Assembly: GCA_049324315.1 (NCBI GenBank)
Contig: JBMOKU010000004.1
Location: 1-24,716, forward strand
Direction of reading: 5' to 3'
DNA: 24,716 nt
DNA from: JBMOKU01 sp049324315
GTDB lineage: Bacteria; Bacillota; Clostridia; Peptostreptococcales; Thermotaleaceae
Position numbers and translations under genes: made by a program. The notes under the pieces are model-generated. The model ran no database searches, was not told the DNA's origin, and saw nothing but the letters and a program-made list of their open reading frames with translations. Of the stretch, positions 22,913-24,716 are shown one piece after another (the stretch's first letter is position 1; every line of letters begins with the position of its first letter).

Positions 22913-24001
22913 TTATTTTAGGTTATCTTCAAAAGCTTTTAATTCATCCATAGTAGCTGGAACTGTTAATTCTCCATTTACTATTTTTGCTTTGAAAGAA
23001 TTGATTTCATCTACGATTTCAGGACTTAAGTTTGGATTTTCAGCAGGTATACCCACACCATCTTCTTTTAATGTTAAAGCAGTTACTTTACCACCAGGGA
23101 ATTCACCTTTTTGTGCAGCTTCAACCATGTTATATGCTGCAACATCCACTCTCTTCATCATAGATGTCAATACAACAGATTTTCCACTTGCTAATTTACC
23201 ATCTTCGTATTGGTCTTTATCAACACCAATTACCCAAACTTCTTCTCCGTTTTCTACTCTGTTTTTAGCTTCATTAATAACACCATTACCTGTTCCACCA
23301 GCTGCATGATAAATAACATCTACACCTTGTTCATACATTGTTGATGCTATTTGCTGACCTGCTCCTGGATTACCGAAGTCTCCAGCATATTGATCGATAA
23401 TCTCAATAGATTTGTCAACTGATTTAACACCAGCAACGAATCCAGCGTGGAACTTTCTAATTAATGGGAAATCCATTCCGCCTACGAATCCAACTTTTTT
23501 TGTCTTCGTTGCTTTAGCTGCTGCAACACCAACAAGGAAAGAACCTTGTTCTTCAGCAAAAACTACAGATGCAACGTTTGGTTGTTCAACAACCATATCG
23601 ATGATTGCAAAATTCGTGTCTGTATATTGAGGTGCTACTTCCTTCATTGCATTTTCAAACAAGAAACCTGCAGCAACAACAACATTATAGCCTTCGTCAC
23701 CAAACGCACTTAAGTTTGGTAAATAATCTGCTTCTTCATTGGACTGGATATATTTATATTGCTCTCCTTCGGTCCAACCCTGCTCTTCTGCATATTTCTT
23801 GACACCTTCGTAAGTTCCTTGGTTGAATGATCTATCGTCGATTCCCCCGATATCAGTAACAAAACCTACTTTAAAATCCTCTTTTGGTTCTTCTGCTGGC
23901 TGCTCAGCTGGTGCTGGCTCTGGAGCTTTTTGTGCGCAGCCTGCCAATAGGCCTAACACTAACACCATTGCTAAAAGCAATGATATCCCTTTCTTAAACA
24001 T
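22913..24001 (-). CDS. BMP-family substrate-binding lipoprotein (nucleoside importer)
   Basis: The extracellular binding component of the importer. The 362-residue precursor has a lipoprotein signal peptide: a positive start MFKKG, a hydrophobic core, and lipobox LLAGC with the modified Cys22. A short Pro/Glu-rich linker follows. The mature domain starts FKVGFVTDIGGIDDRSFNQGTYEG, the hallmark of the BMP/Med/PnrA family. Other family blocks are VAAGFLF, VGFVGGMDFPLIRKFHAGFVAGVK and AAGGTGNGVINEA. Family members bind guanosine, adenosine and other purine nucleosides. GAGGAGG precedes the ATG. It is the first gene of the operon, followed by an internal terminator. Confidence 0.95.
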   Translation of the reverse strand: MFKKGISLLLAMVLVLGLLAGCAQKAPEPAPAEQPAEEPKEDFKVGFVTDIGGIDDRSFNQGTYEGVKKYAEEQGWTEGEQYKYIQSNEEADYLPNLSAFGDEGYNVVVAAGFLFENAMKEVAPQYTDTNFAIIDMVVEQPNVASVVFAEEQGSFLVGVAAAKATKTKKVGFVGGMDFPLIRKFHAGFVAGVKSVDKSIEIIDQYAGDFGNPGAGQQIASTMYEQGVDVIYHAAGGTGNGVINEAKNRVENGEEVWVIGVDKDQYEDGKLASGKSVVLTSMMKRVDVAAYNMVEAAQKGEFPGGKVTALTLKEDGVGIPAENPNLSPEIVDEINSFKAKIVNGELTVPATMDELKAFEDNLK

Positions 24002-24297
24002 TTCACATTCCTCCTCATTGATTTTCTGTTCTGTGTAGCATTGTAGAGCTAACTTTTAGTTTATTCTACACATATAAAAAAATTCCTCCAATAAAAACAT
24101 ATTTTTCTATATCTCATATTATTCTTGTGAATTCTTAATAAATTGTATATATCTTACAAAGTACATTTCTGTAAAAATCTCACATTTACTTTTGACTTAT
24201 CAAATTATTCTTCTGAATGTGTTTATTTAGCTTCCCTTAAGAATATTTATGCTTTTTTGTTAGTTCTTATGCATTTGCTGTTAATTGTTTATTTATC
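24002..24297 (-). promoter_or_regulatory. Leader/promoter region of the BMP importer operon
   Basis: This AT-rich stretch must hold the promoter, but no single choice is convincing. TTTACA and TATATA 18 bases apart near 24145-24176 (minus strand) is one candidate. A 7-bp inverted repeat TGTGTAG (24032-24038) / CTACACA (24066-24072) lies in the leader. A 5-codon open frame (24056-24073, ATG TGT AGA ATA AAC TAA) has GGAGGA 10 bases before it. I do not see a purine riboswitch core. Confidence 0.35.
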
Positions 24298-24463
24298 ACG
24301 AAAGATTGGTATCTATTATAAGTAGTAATAAATGTGTTACATCCGCTACGCCACGGGGCTATGCCACGGGGACGGTTCCCCAGGCACATAAAAAACATAT
24401 GTGCCAGACGAACCGTCCCCGTGACTCCGCTCGCTTTTGTTACGAACGATTGGTATCTATTAT
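24298..24463. repeat. Palindromic GGGGACGG element flanked by 22-bp direct repeats
   Basis: The core is an inverted repeat. CACGGGGACGGTTC (24365-24378) pairs with GAACCGTCCCCGTG (24410-24423), and inside it GGCACATA (24383-24390) pairs with TATGTGCC (24398-24405). On either side lies ACGAAxGATTGGTATCTATTAT, at 24298-24319 and 24442-24463, identical but for one base. The core is much richer in GC than its flanks. It has no coding capacity and looks like an inserted small repeat. Confidence 0.75.
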
Positions 24464-24466
24464 TGC

Positions 24467-24494
24467 AATACAAAACCCTGGCCATGCCAGGGTT
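24467..24494 (-). terminator. Terminator of the right-edge gene
   Basis: AACCCTGGC at 24474-24482 pairs perfectly with GCCAGGGTT at 24486-24494 around CAT. On the minus strand TTTTGTATTG follows. It lies 28 bases after the stop at 24523. Confidence 0.85.
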
Positions 24495-24522
24495 AAGTTA
24501 TGGCTAACGTATATCAGGGTGA

Positions 24523-24716
24523 TTAGCAAATATCTCCTTCTTTAGCAACAAAACCAGCTGCTGCCAATACGTCGGTGGCGTGCTGCACCTTATCTTCATG
24601 AACCAGTACAATAGGTCCTGTGCAGCCCATGCCGCTTTCTGCGTAGATGCCCGCTTTCCACAATGCTTTCACCGCATCTTCCAGGTCCATGATGTCTATT
24701 CCGGAAATAGATCCTG
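24523..24716 (-). CDS. grdD: Probable glycine reductase complex component C, alpha-type subunit (GrdD), C-terminal 63 residues
   Basis: Only the 3' end is in the window; the gene continues beyond the right edge. The visible residues include SGIDIMDLEDAVKALW, AGIYAESGMGCTGPIVLV and AAAGFVAKEGDIC. From memory this tail matches the C-terminus of the PlsX-like subunit of component C of glycine/sarcosine/betaine reductase, which releases acetyl phosphate from the carboxymethyl-selenoprotein intermediate. The CTGP motif is distinctive, with a cysteine next to the glycine. If right, the organism ferments amino acids by the Stickland reaction. The rest of the grd operon would be expected to the right. 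Its base composition is richer in GC than the neighbouring spacer. Confidence 0.55.
   Translation of the reverse strand, partial: GSISGIDIMDLEDAVKALWKAGIYAESGMGCTGPIVLVHEDKVQHATDVLAAAGFVAKEGDIC

Noticed and set aside
24002..24297. Purine riboswitch upstream of the nucleoside importer
   Set aside because: I looked for the conserved purine-aptamer core and loop sequences on the minus strand and did not find them.

Overview
The window looks like chromosome from an anaerobic, low-GC Clostridia bacterium. The evidence is an AT-rich sequence, strong AAGGAGG-type ribosome binding sites, a membrane pyrophosphatase, a CggR-controlled gap gene, a tmRNA tag ending in ALAA, and a right-edge gene fragment resembling glycine reductase component C (amino acid fermentation). 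An Alkaliphilus/Natronincola-like organism would fit, but this is inference. Except for the left-end cassette, every confident gene is on the minus strand.

Layout. (1) 1-3218 is an accessory zone: the probable 5' end of a group II intron at the left edge, about 700 bp without a confident gene, then a plus-strand two-gene cassette. The cassette has a PadR-type repressor fused to DUF4180 and an alpha/beta hydrolase behind a promoter buried in a 44-bp palindrome. This zone lies directly against the 3' end of ssrA, a classic island attachment site. (2) 3219-9100 is the translation rescue/RNA decay region: ssrA, smpB, a TrkH-pore-like/RCK_C membrane protein, a Cof-type HAD phosphatase, rnr, a DUF1294 protein and a YkuS-like protein. 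(3) 9104-17143 holds hppA, secG and the glycolytic genes eno, tpiA, pgk, gap and cggR, transcribed from cggR toward hppA. gpmI, often found between tpiA and eno, is absent. (4) 17389-18768 is rpoN (sigma-54). (5) 19008-24001 is a complete BMP-family nucleoside-type ABC importer: lipoprotein, double ATPase and two permeases. A terminator and a 160-bp inverted-repeat element separate the lipoprotein gene from the rest. (6) The right edge carries a palindromic repeat, a terminator and the 3' end of a probable grdD.

How the genes work together. SmpB and tmRNA free stalled ribosomes, and RNase R degrades the defective mRNA. CggR senses a glycolytic intermediate and controls its own operon with gap; pgk, tpiA and eno continue lower glycolysis. 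The pyrophosphatase recovers energy from PPi as an ion gradient. Intergenic spaces carry small repeats: three copies of a hairpin repeat with compensatory base changes, one MITE-like element and one GGGGACGG palindrome flanked by 22-bp direct repeats.

No wholly new multi-gene system is evident. The best leads are the TrkH-like single-pore/RCK_C protein, the PadR-DUF4180 cassette beside ssrA, and the covarying repeat family.
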